Shown piece by piece: positions 21,980 to 30,241 of a stretch of DNA of 45,628 nt. The stretch lies in assembly GCA_022821235.1 (NCBI GenBank), contig JAJEEA010000125.1, forward strand, positions 1 to 45,628. Direction: 5' to 3'. Source of the stretch: Vicinamibacteria bacterium. GTDB taxonomy: Bacteria; Acidobacteriota; Vicinamibacteria; Vicinamibacterales; UBA8438. A program made the position numbers and the translations under genes. Each line of letters begins with the position of its first letter. Within the stretch, counting starts at the first letter, position 1. The notes below the pieces were generated by a model that saw only the letters and a list, made by a program, of their open reading frames with translations, was not told where the DNA came from and did not search any database.

Positions 21980-22160
21980 GAATGTGCGCAAGCGTCGATC
22001 GCTTGACGGGTCGATGTGCCGGGACGATGACCTTGAGGGTTTCCGTCGAGAGCCGCTTCTGAAGTCGAACGTGACTGCCTCGCTGACGCACTACGACCCA
22101 GCCGTCACGGCGCAACGCGGCTACGATCCTCCGATGGTCGAGCGACGGGACCTTGGTCAC
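21933..22160 (-). CDS. hicA: HicA-family toxin (mRNA interferase)
   Basis: 75 residues, a normal size. KVPSLDHRRIVAALRRDGWVVVRQRGSHVRLQK holds the double-stranded-RNA-binding fold with the catalytic His in GSHVRL, and VIVPAHRPVKRSTLAHILKQARL is the typical end. HicA toxins cleave mRNA and are held inactive by HicB. The GTG start overlaps the hicB stop by 4 nt (GTGA), so the pair is translationally coupled, with the antitoxin first. Its 3' end abuts the PIN relic on the other strand. Confidence 0.92.
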   Translation of the reverse strand: MTKVPSLDHRRIVAALRRDGWVVVRQRGSHVRLQKRLSTETLKVIVPAHRPVKRSTLAHILKQARLGVDDLKRLL

Positions 22161-22360
22161 ACGACCAGTTCACGTACCTCCAGACCTTGCCGGCTGGTGA
22201 GGTCGTCTTCGACAGGTTCGACGTACAGCTCGATTGCCTCCCGTATGTTGGCGATCGCGTCATCGACGGTTTCGCCCTCGCTGATGCAGCCGGGAAGCCC
22301 GGGCACGTACACCGTGTAACCGCCTTCGTCGCTGGGCTCCAGGACGATCTTCAGTCTCAT
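22157..22360 (-). CDS. hicB: HicB-family antitoxin
   Basis: A 67-residue short HicB with the partial RNase H-like fold: MRLKIVLEPSDEGGYTVYVP, GLPGCISEGETVDDAIANIR, EAIELYVEPVEDD. It lacks a long C-terminal DNA-binding domain, as many short HicB proteins do. The ATG at 22360 gives the family N-terminus; an in-frame ATG 39 bp upstream adds an unlikely leader. It neutralises the adjacent HicA and probably autorepresses. Confidence 0.9.
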   Translation of the reverse strand: MRLKIVLEPSDEGGYTVYVPGLPGCISEGETVDDAIANIREAIELYVEPVEDDLTSRQGLEVRELVV

Positions 22361-22494
22361 CGGCCTTCCTCGATCGTAACGCCGACTCGCGGCCTCCAAA
22401 CATCAGAATACGTGGCCGACCGCCCCCGACCCCGAATACCGACACGGCCGCCAGGGTCATGGCCCCGGCGGCCGACAAGGGCCGAAGTGAGCGA

Positions 22495-24141
22495 TCACGC
22501 CGGCGGCGGCGGCACGAGCTGCGGCAGCACGTAGGCGAAGATCATGGTGATGACCGCCATGCTCAGGGCCAGGATGATGCTGTGCTTCAGCGTGATGCGG
22601 AAGAGCCGGCCCTCCTGCGACGACGCCATGCCGGTGGCGGCGACGGCGACGGCGATGCTCTGCAGCGAGATCATCTTGCCCATGACCCCGGTGGCCGCGT
22701 TCGTCGACGCGGTGAGGATGGGGTTCAGCCCCAGGGCGTTGGCGGTCACCACCTGGAGCGTCCCGAACAGCGCGTTCGACGACGTGTCGCTGCCGGTCAG
22801 GAACACCCCGGTCCAGCCGAGCATGGCGCTGAAGAACGGGAAGAGGGCCCCGGTCGCCGCGAAGGCCAGCCCCAGGGTCGAGGTCATGCCCGCGTAGTTC
22901 ATCAGGAACGCGAGGGCCAGCACCGACGCGATGGTCAGCAGCGGCTTCTGGAGCTGCTTGAGCACCGCGGCCACGATGCCGTAGAACTTCCCGGCGGGCA
23001 GGCCGATGACCATCGACGCGGTGAATGCGGCGAGGAAGCACGACGTGCCGGCGGCGGACAGCCAGTTGAAGTTGTAGACGGCGGCGTAAGGCGACGGCTC
23101 GGGGGTCAGCGGCGGCACCCGGGTGACGACGTCGTGCAGCAGCGGCACCGGGATCGTCGTGCCGAAGCTGTTCAGCAGCCCCTGGATGGGCTGGTAGCGC
23201 CACGCGAGGACGAACGCCACGAGCAGCATGTAGGGGGTCCAGGCGGACACCAGCTCGCCGGTGGTGTGGGTGCGCGACTGGGTCGTCGCCGCGACGTCGC
23301 CCTCGAGGCGGAACGGCTCTGCCGGCTGCCAGATCTTCATGGCCGCGACCATCGCGACCATCGCCGCGATCGACGCGAGGATGACGGCGAGGGCCGGCCC
23401 CAGGGTGTTGGTGACCGCGAACAGCACCAGCGCGAAGGTCACCGCGCACGCCAGCACCTGCGGCAGCACCTCGAGGGACCGGCGGAACCCCGACATGACG
23501 ACCACCATGTAGGCGGGGATGATGATGCCGATGAGCGCGCACAACCGCCCCGTCATGGCGCTCAGGCCCGCCTCGGGCAGCCCCGTGACCTGGGCGAGGG
23601 TCACGACGGGGATGCCGAGCGAGCCGAACGCGACGGGCGCGGTGTTGGCGATGAGGCAGATGAACGCGGCGTAGAACGGCGAGAAGCCCAGGCCGGTGAG
23701 CATCGCGGCGGCGATGGCCACCGGGGTCCCGAAGCCCGCCGCCCCCTCGATGAAGCCCCCGAAAGCGAAGCCGATGAGCACCGCCTGCAGGCGGCGGTCG
23801 TCGCTGAGCGAGCCGATCGAGTCCTTGATGATCTCGAACCGCCCCGAGTCGAGGGTCACCCGGTAGAGAATGAGCGAGGCGATGACGATCCAGCCGATGG
23901 GGAACAGGCCGAACGCGGCCCCGTAGACCATCGCGGCCACCGCCGGCACGACGGGCATGCCGTACACCCCGACGGCCAGCACCACCGCCGCCCCGAGGGC
24001 GGTGAGGCCGGCGATCCAGCCGGGCTTGCGCCGGACCCCCAGCATGTAGAAGAGGATGAGGAGGGGGATGGCCGCGGCGATCGTCGAATAGCCGAGACTG
24101 TCCGCGATGGGCGTATAGTCCTGCTGCCAACTGCTCAACAT
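22495..24141 (-). CDS. L-lactate permease (LctP/GlcA family)
   Basis: A 548-residue inner-membrane carrier with 12-14 helices. QQDYTPIADSLGYSTIAAAIPLL at the start, LIGFAFGGFIEGAAGFGTPVAIAAAMLTGLGF, NTAPVAFGSLGIPV and TGVFLTGSDTSSNALFGTLQ are hallmark segments of lactate/glycolate permeases. Length is normal. No ribosome site is obvious before the ATG at 24141, and no lactate dehydrogenase or regulator is adjacent. Lactate versus glycolate cannot be separated by eye. Confidence 0.93.
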   Translation of the reverse strand: MLSSWQQDYTPIADSLGYSTIAAAIPLLILFYMLGVRRKPGWIAGLTALGAAVVLAVGVYGMPVVPAVAAMVYGAAFGLFPIGWIVIASLILYRVTLDSGRFEIIKDSIGSLSDDRRLQAVLIGFAFGGFIEGAAGFGTPVAIAAAMLTGLGFSPFYAAFICLIANTAPVAFGSLGIPVVTLAQVTGLPEAGLSAMTGRLCALIGIIIPAYMVVVMSGFRRSLEVLPQVLACAVTFALVLFAVTNTLGPALAVILASIAAMVAMVAAMKIWQPAEPFRLEGDVAATTQSRTHTTGELVSAWTPYMLLVAFVLAWRYQPIQGLLNSFGTTIPVPLLHDVVTRVPPLTPEPSPYAAVYNFNWLSAAGTSCFLAAFTASMVIGLPAGKFYGIVAAVLKQLQKPLLTIASVLALAFLMNYAGMTSTLGLAFAATGALFPFFSAMLGWTGVFLTGSDTSSNALFGTLQVVTANALGLNPILTASTNAATGVMGKMISLQSIAVAVAATGMASSQEGRLFRITLKHSIILALSMAVITMIFAYVLPQLVPPPPA

Positions 24142-24243
24142 GGTCGGTATCCGTCGTCAGAGGGTGGCCGGCGCCGAGTGAACGCGCCACTGTAGCACGC
24201 CGGGACGGGCGGCTGCACTCGGGGCCCGGTCGCCGGCAGCGGG

Positions 24244-24375
24244 GTGCGGACCGCGTCAGCGGCGTTCGAGACGAAGCCGGGCCACGTGGTCGTCACGCAT
24301 CCGCGCAAGGATCTCCCGACCGGCACCCTGCGCAACATCTACCGGCAGGCCGGCTGGGATTGGAGGGAGCGGTAA
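24244..24375 (+). pseudogene. HicA toxin relic (C-terminal half)
   Basis: From GTG 24244 the 43-codon frame reads KPGHVVVTHPRKDLPTGTLR then NIYRQAGWDWRER. This matches the end of HicA (VxVPHPxKDLPxGTxxxIxKQAG). The N-terminal helix and the catalytic GSHH motif are missing, replaced by TASAAFET. The stop lies 15 nt inside the following hicB-like gene, preserving the usual overlap. It is a decapitated toxin and should not cleave RNA. Confidence 0.72.
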
Positions 24376-24659
24376 CGCACTACCTGACCGTGCTGCACTT
24401 CGAGCCGGAGAATCCCGGCATCGGTGTCACCGTGCCGGACCTGCCGGCGGTTTCGTCGGCCGGCGACAGCGTTCCCGAGGCGCTGACTAACGTCGCCGAG
24501 GCCATCCTGCTCTACCTCGAGGTCCTGGCCGAGGATGGCCACGACCTTCCGGTACCGTCCGAGGAGCTTCCAAGTGTCGAGCCCGGCCAGGTGATCGCAA
24601 TCGTCGACGTCGAATCGTGCGAGAAGCCGAAGCTCTTCTCCCAGATTCCGTCCACGTAG
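24360..24659 (+). CDS. HicB-like antitoxin, orphaned
   Basis: 99 residues from TTG 24360. HYLTVLHFEPENPGIGVTVP, DLPAVSSAGDSVPEALTNVA and EAILLYLEVLAEDGHDLPVP are the HicB fold core. The cognate HicA directly upstream is truncated, so this is probably an antitoxin left without its toxin. A GTA where GTG would be expected (just before THYLT) hints that the original start mutated. The last ~35 residues run antisense to the 3' end of the minus-strand gene at 24512-24745 and may not be native. Confidence 0.75.
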   Translation: MEGAVTHYLTVLHFEPENPGIGVTVPDLPAVSSAGDSVPEALTNVAEAILLYLEVLAEDGHDLPVPSEELPSVEPGQVIAIVDVESCEKPKLFSQIPST

Positions 24660-24745
24660 ACGTGGACCTTCATGTGGTTGCCGCCGGGCCGAGGCCGACA
24701 CCCGAGCTTCGTGGCCAACCTCTCAGCTTCCCGCTTCGAGATCAT
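24512..24745 (-). CDS. Small basic protein, probably truncated (unknown)
   Basis: 77 residues starting MISKREAERLATKLGCRPRP then GGNHMKVHVYVDGIWEKSFG. This part has the look of small toxins or RNA-binding proteins with a Gly-His-basic strand, but I recognise no family. After FGFSHD the frame lies fully antisense to the hicB-like gene and becomes low-complexity, so the native 3' end is probably lost. It overlaps the end of the gene at 24723-25154 by 23 nt, so the two likely formed a co-translated pair. Confidence 0.4.
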   Translation of the reverse strand: MISKREAERLATKLGCRPRPGGNHMKVHVYVDGIWEKSFGFSHDSTSTIAITWPGSTLGSSSDGTGRSWPSSARTSR

Positions 24746-25154
24746 GCCGGATGAGGTGCCGTCCCAGTACGCGGAACTGCATGGCGGGAGTCCTGCCGAG
24801 CGTCCGTGGATCCACCGCCGCCAGGTCGTCGAAGATGTCCAGGATCCAGGATGCGAGGCCCGCCGTCGCGTCCTGCCTGTCGTCGCCGGTGACCGCGAGG
24901 TCGGCCTCCGAGAAACGGGCGATGACCGCACCCGCCGCAACCTCCTCGAAGTCCACCGGAATCGGCTGCCGAAGCTCGAAGCGAGCCTCGTATGGCGCGG
25001 GAATCGCTTCGACGTAGGTGTCGTGATCTCCCGCCTCGAGACGCACGGTGGCGGCTCCGCCGGAAGCCGTGCCCAAGTCGTCGATCGACTCGGTGGAGAC
25101 GTCAGGCTCCCGGGTAAAGCCGGCCCGGAGCTGTTCGGGGCAGTAATCGGGCAT
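24723..25154 (-). CDS. Acidic hypothetical protein, partner of the overlapping small basic gene
   Basis: 143 residues from ATG 25154: MPDYCPEQLRAGFTREPDVS, TVRLEAGDHDTYVEAIPAPY, EARFELRQPIPVDFEEVAAG, ASWILDIFDDLAAVDPRTLG. It is strongly acidic and reads like a real protein, but I know no family. An acidic first gene overlapping a small basic second gene recalls antitoxin-toxin order; this is speculation. Two palindromes sit immediately upstream of the start (25156-25166 and 25164-25174), which could be an autoregulatory site. There is no visible Shine-Dalgarno. Confidence 0.55.
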   Translation of the reverse strand: MPDYCPEQLRAGFTREPDVSTESIDDLGTASGGAATVRLEAGDHDTYVEAIPAPYEARFELRQPIPVDFEEVAAGAVIARFSEADLAVTGDDRQDATAGLASWILDIFDDLAAVDPRTLGRTPAMQFRVLGRHLIRHDLEAGS

Positions 25155-25480
25155 GCGTCTGAGACGATTATCGTCGCGGCATCGCCAAGGCGTCAACAGA
25201 ACGCCAGGACGCAAGCACGGGCGGTGCTCATCGGCGACGCACGCCGGGGCGGGGCGTCGCCGAGGACCAGAACACCTCGCCGGCCTGCACTTTTTGCTCG
25301 ACAGCTTTTCGCAGCCAGTCCGCGTGATTTCCGGGACGCCACCAGGAATGCCCGCTGAACACCCCTCAGTCGCCCCAGGCGGCACGACGCCGACCGTGAG
25401 ACCGAATTTGCCGCCCCACGGGCCGTTCGGGCCGCTGAAGCGAGTACAAGCCGCTCAAAATCAATGGGTTACGATGGGGC
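25155..25480. other. Intergenic region with two overlapping palindromes
   Basis: CGTCTGAGACG (25156-25166) and ACGATTATCGT (25164-25174) are perfect odd-centred palindromes overlapping by three bases, directly upstream of the minus-strand gene ending at 24723. The remaining ~300 bp has no gene I can support. A minus-strand frame with helical-looking sequence near 25270-25340 has no start and no family. Confidence 0.45.
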
Positions 25481-27013
25481 ATGCACTCTGAAGCCACACC
25501 CGACTTCCCTGCGCCCGCGCTGCTTCCCGCGGACTCCATCGTGCCCGAGAGCGACGCACCCGCACCGCGGCCCTGGTGCCCCGACGGTCCCCAGGCCGAG
25601 GTCGTCGCGCTCGGCGACCGCATCGCCGAGCTCTCCGCCCGCATCAGCGCTGCCACCTGGGAGCTGCTGAGCCTGATCCGACAGTTCGACGAGCGCTACG
25701 GCTGGGCCGGCTGCACGTCGTGCGCCGAGTGGCTGGGCTGGCGCACCGGGCTCGCCCCGGGCGCGGCCCGCGAGCACGTGCGGGTGGCGCGCGCCCTCGC
25801 CGACCTGCCGAAGCTGAGCGACGCGATGCGGCGCGGCAAGGTGTCCTACTCGAAGATGCGCGCGGTCACGCGGGTGGCGACGCCCGAGACCGAGGACGAC
25901 CTGCTGAACGTGGCGCTGTCGGGCACCGCCGCCCACGTGGAGAAGATCGTGCGGGCGTGGCGGCGAGTGGACCGCCTGGCGGAGCAGGCCGAGGACCGGC
26001 GGCGGCACGAGACGCGGTCGCTGCGAACGTGGGTGGACGAGGACGGAATGGTCGTGGTGCGGGGCCGTCTGTCGCCCGAGGTGGGCGCGGTCGTGCGGCG
26101 GGCGCTGGAGGCGGCGTGCGACTAGGCCCGCGGCGCCGACGCGACGGCGGCGGACGCGGACGGAGAGGCCGCCCCCGGCGCCGAGACCGTTCCCGGCGCA
26201 GAGGCGGAGGCGTCGTCGCTGGCGCAGCGGCAGGCGGATGCGCTGGGGGTGATTGCGGAGTGCGCATTGTCGGGCGGGCTCGACCGGGGGACGGCGGGCG
26301 ACCGCTATCAGGTGGTGGTGCACGTGGACGCGGACGCCCTGACCGAAGCGCCCGATATCCCCGAAGCACTCCACGTTCCCGCGGGAACGTCGGAGACGGC
26401 CGCGTCGCCGCAGCAGGCCGCGTACACTCCGGCCGGCCGCCGCCAGACGGTGCTGGAAGAAGCCGGGGGCATCCACATCTCGGCGGCTATGGCGCGGCGG
26501 CTCGCCTGCGACGCGGCGACGGTCGGGATGCAACACGGCCCCGGCGGCGAGGTCCTCGACGTCGGTCGCCGTACGCGGACCATCTCGCCGGCCCTGCGCC
26601 GGGCGCTGCACGCCCGCGACCGCCAGTGCCGGTTTCCGGGGTGCCGGAACGTCCGGGTCGATGCCCACCACATCAGGCACTGGGCCCACGGCGGGGTGAC
26701 GGCGCTCGACAATCTGGTGCTCCTGTGCCGGCGGCACCACCGGGCGGTTCACGAGGAGGGGTTCCGCGTCACACTGGATGCAAGCGGTGACGTGGAGTTC
26801 GTCCGGCCCAACGGCCGTCCACTGCCGGAGGCGCCAACGCCGCCGGACTGGACGGGTCGCTCGTTGGCGCCGGTGAGGGCGCGGCTCGAACGGGAGGGCA
26901 TAGAGATTGATCCCGACACCCTCACGCCCGACTGGCGCGGCGAGTGTCTGGACCTGGATTGGGTGGTCCACCAGTTGTGGCGTCCGCGCCCGCAGGCGGA
27001 GGCGGCCTGCTAG
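25481..27013 (+). pseudogene. DUF222-HNH endonuclease (13E12-repeat type) with one in-frame amber stop
   Basis: A 510-codon frame, intact except for TAG at 26123-26125 (codon 215). The N-terminal DUF222 region is well kept (LSARISAATWELLSLIRQFD, TSCAEWLGWRTGLAPGAARE, KVSYSKMRAVTRVATPETED). After the stop the same frame continues with matching sequence. It ends in an HNH domain (RDRQCRFPGCRNVRVDAHHI, RHWAHGGVTALDNLVLLCRR, HHRAVHEEGF) with the zinc cysteines and catalytic histidines. These proteins are often multicopy and mobile-associated; their role is unclear. A 254-residue fragment could restart at GTG 26249 and still make the HNH domain. The stop is either a real nonsense mutation or a sequencing error. 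Confidence 0.88.
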
Positions 27014-27149
27014 CGGCAGCCGGCCCACCAGTCTCGACCGCGAGCGTGGCGGCGGCCGTTCCATGGCAGCCCGTGTGGGCCAAGCTCGCCATGCCGGCAC
27101 CATGTAGGGGACGCGGGCGGCGCCGGAGTCGACGAGGCGACTCGGCTGC

Positions 27150-27358
27150 ATGAGATACTCCGTCAATCGTCACAGCGCGGACGGGCACGGCACCGAGAGC
27201 CGAACAACCGTCCACCGGGCCGATTGCACCTACGCCTTGCGCCACGGGGCGGCCCCAAGTGGCGGCACTTCCAGACCATCGAAGACGCTATCGACTGGGC
27301 AAGGTCCTCGCCCTACCCGCTCAACTTCTGTGGGCATTGCCGGCCCCGCGAACCCTGA
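27150..27358 (+). pseudogene. Small Cys-containing protein, frameshifted
   Basis: ATG 27150 starts RYSVNRHSADGHGTESRTTV then HRADCTYALRHGAA. Another frame carries KWRHFQTIEDAIDWARSSPY then PLNFCGHCRPREP with a stop at 27358. Joined by adding one base near 27250-27260 (between GGGG and CCCC runs), they give a ~70-residue protein with a CxxC end. That matches a type of short protein with one early Cys and a late CxxC that I recall from many bacteria. A one-base deletion or assembly error is inferred. Function unknown. Confidence 0.5.
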
Positions 27359-27365
27359 CCACCTC

Positions 27366-27896
27366 TCAGAACGTCCAGACCGCCTTCACGGTCGGCTGCA
27401 CGGCCAGGAGTAGGTACGGCGGAAGCCACGGCGTGGTGCTGACGCCGGCGCGCAGGTCGAGCCCGTCCCGCAGCGTGCGTGTGCCCATCAGCTCGACGTG
27501 CCACACCAGCGGCCGCAGGTGATACCCGCCGTACCCGCCCACCCGCCAGAACATGGGGCCGGCTCCGAGGCCGACGTGCAGGTAGCCGCGGCCGGCGGCG
27601 TTCATCCAGCGGCGGCGCCAGGCCACGTGCCCGTAGATGTAGGGGGTCGCCGACACGCCGGAGGCGTAGCTTTCGCTTCCGAAGACCGACGTGACCCCCA
27701 CGGCCACGCCCGTCCGTTCGTTCCTCCACGTCGTCCACGCCAGGTCGACGGTCGGTCCCGTCGGGCCGCTCAGGTCCGAGATGCCCAGCGGGTTGGACTG
27801 GAACCAGCCGCCGCCGATTTCAAGTGCCGCCTGCGCCAGGGCGGGCGGGGCGGCCAGCAGGGCGAGTGCGGATGCGGTCGCGAGCCAGCGCTTCAT
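27366..27896 (-). CDS. Secreted/outer-membrane beta-barrel-like protein
   Basis: 176 residues with a clear signal peptide (MKRWLATASALALLAAPPALAQA) and alternating amphipathic strands rich in Gly and aromatics (GGGWFQSNP, YIYGHVAWRRRW, YLHVGLGAGPMFWRVGGYGG), ending in Trp-Thr-Phe, as an eight-stranded barrel would. AGGAGG precedes the ATG at 27896. No enzyme motif is seen; its size is similar to OmpA/PagL-like barrels. Function is unknown. Confidence 0.75.
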   Translation of the reverse strand: MKRWLATASALALLAAPPALAQAALEIGGGWFQSNPLGISDLSGPTGPTVDLAWTTWRNERTGVAVGVTSVFGSESYASGVSATPYIYGHVAWRRRWMNAAGRGYLHVGLGAGPMFWRVGGYGGYHLRPLVWHVELMGTRTLRDGLDLRAGVSTTPWLPPYLLLAVQPTVKAVWTF

Positions 27897-28124
27897 CGAC
27901 GTCCTCCTTGCAGTACAGGAGTGCGCGGACCAACCGGGGTTCGGCTCACGTGCGGTGTCCGGCGCCGTCGCCGCGAACCTGACCGTGCGGGTGGATGAGG
28001 ACGGGGGGCCAAGACGAGGACGACGCCGGGCACCGGCACAGTACCAGGGACACGGAGTGAGCCGCCGGGGGACGCCCAGGACGGCGCGGCGCGATGGGCA
28101 ACCATCGACAACGTGCGGGCCGCT

Positions 28125-29189
28125 TCAGCGGCGGGCCAGGGATTGCAGCAGGCCCGCGAATCCCGCGAGGATGTTGCGCTTGCCGTCGCGCTCGATCGGG
28201 TCCTCGCCGAGGTAGACGTCGAACAGCGCGCTGCAGAGGGCCCGCGACTCGAATGGCGGCCGCTCGGCGCCATCCACGGTCATGGCGAGGCGGCCGGCGG
28301 GGCCGCACGAGAAGACGATCTCGGCGTCGCGCCGTATCTCTTCCACGCCGAGGTGGCCGCGCAGCCTCGCCAGCGCCGCCGCGGCGTCGTCGGCGCCGGC
28401 CCCGGCCCGCGGCATACGCGGCCGTAGCGCATCGTCGAACGCCTCGGCCACGTCGCCGCCGCTGACGGTTCGGGTCATCACCAGCCGCAGCGCCATCCCG
28501 AAGTCGAGATCGAGCAGGCGCCGGGTGAAGCGCTGGTCCCGCCCGAGCGCCTCCGCGGTGACGCCGGCGAAGTCGGCGAGCGCGGCCCGCGCGGCGTCCG
28601 CGTCGACGTAGAGGCCGAAGGCGTAGATCTTCACGCGGAAGATCGTCCGCTGGCGGATGCCGGTCCCCATCAGCCAGTGCGGCGTCGCGCTCCCGGGCGG
28701 CGTGAGGGCGAGGGGGAAGGTGACGCCGCTCTCCGGCTCGCGGACCGTTTCCGGGACCACAGCCTGGCTCGCGGCCCGCGCGACGGCCGCGAGGCCGGCC
28801 GATACCGGGACGGCCGCGAGGCCGGCCGATACCGGGACGGCCGCGAGGGTTGCCGATACCGGGACGGCCGCGAGGGTTGCCGATACCGGGACGGCCACGA
28901 GCGGTGCCGATCTCGGGACGGCCGCAAGGGCGGCCGATACCGGGACGGACGCGAGGGCTGCCGATCCCGGGACGGCCACGAGCGGTGCCGATCCCGGGAC
29001 GGTCGCGAGGGTTGCCGATATCGGTGCGGCCGGCGTCGCTTCAGATCGGCCCGCGGCCCGCGCGACGGGCACCCGCTCTGCGCTCTCTGCCGTCCGCGAC
29101 ACCGCCGCCGTCGGCCCGGCGGCAGCCGCCGCCGGCCCGGCGACGAGCCCGAGCATCACGACGGCACCGCACAGCCACCGCGGGGTCAT
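28125..29189 (-). CDS. Chalcone-isomerase-fold protein with repetitive N-terminal linker
   Basis: 354 residues. A signal peptide (GAVVMLGLVAGPAAAAAG) is followed by about 100 residues of 9-residue repeats (AAVPVSAGL type), encoded by the 27-bp array at 28798-29040. The C-terminal ~200 residues form a bacterial chalcone isomerase-like domain (GTGIRQRTIFRVKIYAFGLY, RRLLDLDFGMALRLVMTRTV, FDVYLGEDPI). Bacterial members mostly lack flavonoid isomerase activity and are thought to bind lipids or fatty acids. The ATG at 29189 overlaps the lgt stop (ATGA), so both are co-translated. A periplasmic, possibly envelope-lipid role next to Lgt is inference. Confidence 0.83.
   Translation of the reverse strand: MTPRWLCGAVVMLGLVAGPAAAAAGPTAAVSRTAESAERVPVARAAGRSEATPAAPISATLATVPGSAPLVAVPGSAALASVPVSAALAAVPRSAPLVAVPVSATLAAVPVSATLAAVPVSAGLAAVPVSAGLAAVARAASQAVVPETVREPESGVTFPLALTPPGSATPHWLMGTGIRQRTIFRVKIYAFGLYVDADAARAALADFAGVTAEALGRDQRFTRRLLDLDFGMALRLVMTRTVSGGDVAEAFDDALRPRMPRAGAGADDAAAALARLRGHLGVEEIRRDAEIVFSCGPAGRLAMTVDGAERPPFESRALCSALFDVYLGEDPIERDGKRNILAGFAGLLQSLARR
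28798..29040. repeat. 27-bp coding minisatellite (8 copies plus one degenerate)
   Basis: Nine consecutive 27-bp units (GCCGATACCGGGACGGCCGC core) run from 28798 to 29040 with a partial unit before them. The first units are nearly identical, later ones differ at several sites and the ninth is clearly degenerate. Each unit encodes nine residues of the linker in the chalcone-isomerase-fold protein. Unit length is a multiple of three, so copy-number change keeps the frame. Confidence 0.95.
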
Positions 29190-30241
29190 CTCCCCGGTCC
29201 CCCACTTGGGTTCGGCGGCGCGGTTTCCGTCCCCACGGGCACCGCCGGCGACGAGGGCGGCGCGGTGTCAATCTCCGGGTACAGCCACGAGTGCTCCAGC
29301 CCCGGATGCCGGTCCCCGTAACGGGCCGGAATGTCCTGCGTCCAGTTGCTCGGAATCGTCAGGCAGAACGCCAGCAGGCCCCCGAAGGCGAGGCGCTGCG
29401 ACAGGAGCGGCGGCCCGGGCTGCGACCGACCGGCCGGCGCCACAACGCCAAGCCCCCAGCCCGCGCTGCCCTTCAGCCGGCCCAGGCGGCGCAGGCGCGA
29501 GCGGTAGAGGGCGGCGGCCCCGACCACGGCCATGACGATGTTCAGGGTCTGCCCCGTGCCGAGGACGAGCCGGTGGGTGGGGTACTCGCGGAAGAGGTCG
29601 ATGAAGAATCGCGGGAACGCGTACCAGAAGACGAAGCGGGCGGCGAGCGCGCCGGGGGTCGGGTTGACCCGCCGCACGTGCAGCAGGTACGCCATGAGCA
29701 GCAGGTTCTTGGCCCCGTCGTAGAGCACCACGGGATGGCGGAAGCCCTCGGCGTAGGGGAACTCGACCGCCCACGGCACGTCGGTCACGGCGCCGACGAT
29801 CTGGCCGTCGACGAAGTTGCCGATGCGCCCCACGCCCATCAGGAACGCGGCGGGAACGACCAGCGCGTCGGCCACGAGCAGGAACGGCCGGCCGTAGCGG
29901 CGCGCGAACAGCGCCGCGCCCAGCGCCCCGCCGAGCAGCAGGCCGTGGGTGGCCATGCCCCCGAGCCACCACGCCGGCAGCAGGTGCAGGTGCTCGCGGT
30001 AGAAGGGCCACTCGTCGAACGCGATCTCGAGGGCGCGCCCGCCCACCAGCACCCCGACCGTCATGTAGAGGCTCAGGCTCCACACCTCGCGGGGCGACAG
30101 CCGCAGTTGCCCGCCGCCGCGCCGGAGGAAGAGGTGCAGCTCGAGGAACCCCAGGGCGAAGCCGAGGCCGTACCACCAGAGGTGGACGCCGCCGATGTCG
30201 AGCAGGACGGGGTCGATGCGGTGGGTGTACGGGCCGAGCAT
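29186..30241 (-). CDS. lgt: Prolipoprotein diacylglyceryl transferase (Lgt), long and divergent
   Basis: 351 residues, longer than the usual ~260-300. It transfers diacylglycerol from phosphatidylglycerol to the lipobox cysteine of prolipoproteins in the inner membrane. IGGVHLWWYGLGFALGF (Tyr24), HGLLLGG (His99) and GRIGNFVDG (Arg139, Asn142) are conserved. The usual Glu after GNFxNG is Gln147, and the RxxxE motif reads RFFID. The extra ~70 C-terminal residues carry one more helix (RLAFGGLLAFCLTIPSNW) and a Pro-rich tail. The following gene overlaps by 4 nt. Identity is safe; the substitutions may mark a divergent paralogue. Confidence 0.9.
   Translation of the reverse strand: MLGPYTHRIDPVLLDIGGVHLWWYGLGFALGFLELHLFLRRGGGQLRLSPREVWSLSLYMTVGVLVGGRALEIAFDEWPFYREHLHLLPAWWLGGMATHGLLLGGALGAALFARRYGRPFLLVADALVVPAAFLMGVGRIGNFVDGQIVGAVTDVPWAVEFPYAEGFRHPVVLYDGAKNLLLMAYLLHVRRVNPTPGALAARFVFWYAFPRFFIDLFREYPTHRLVLGTGQTLNIVMAVVGAAALYRSRLRRLGRLKGSAGWGLGVVAPAGRSQPGPPLLSQRLAFGGLLAFCLTIPSNWTQDIPARYGDRHPGLEHSWLYPEIDTAPPSSPAVPVGTETAPPNPSGGPGR

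Noticed and set aside
25260..25345. Minus-strand helical peptide DWLRKAVEQKVQAGEVFWSS, antitoxin-like
   Set aside because: No start codon, no stop at a sensible place and no matching partner.
26123..26125. Amber codon as evidence of an alternative genetic code
   Set aside because: Other genes here end normally and no other internal TAG occurs in a conserved gene; a mutation or read error is simpler.
28798..29040. Regular repeats that could suggest CRISPR
   Set aside because: Units are directly adjacent with no spacers, keep a reading frame and lie inside a gene.
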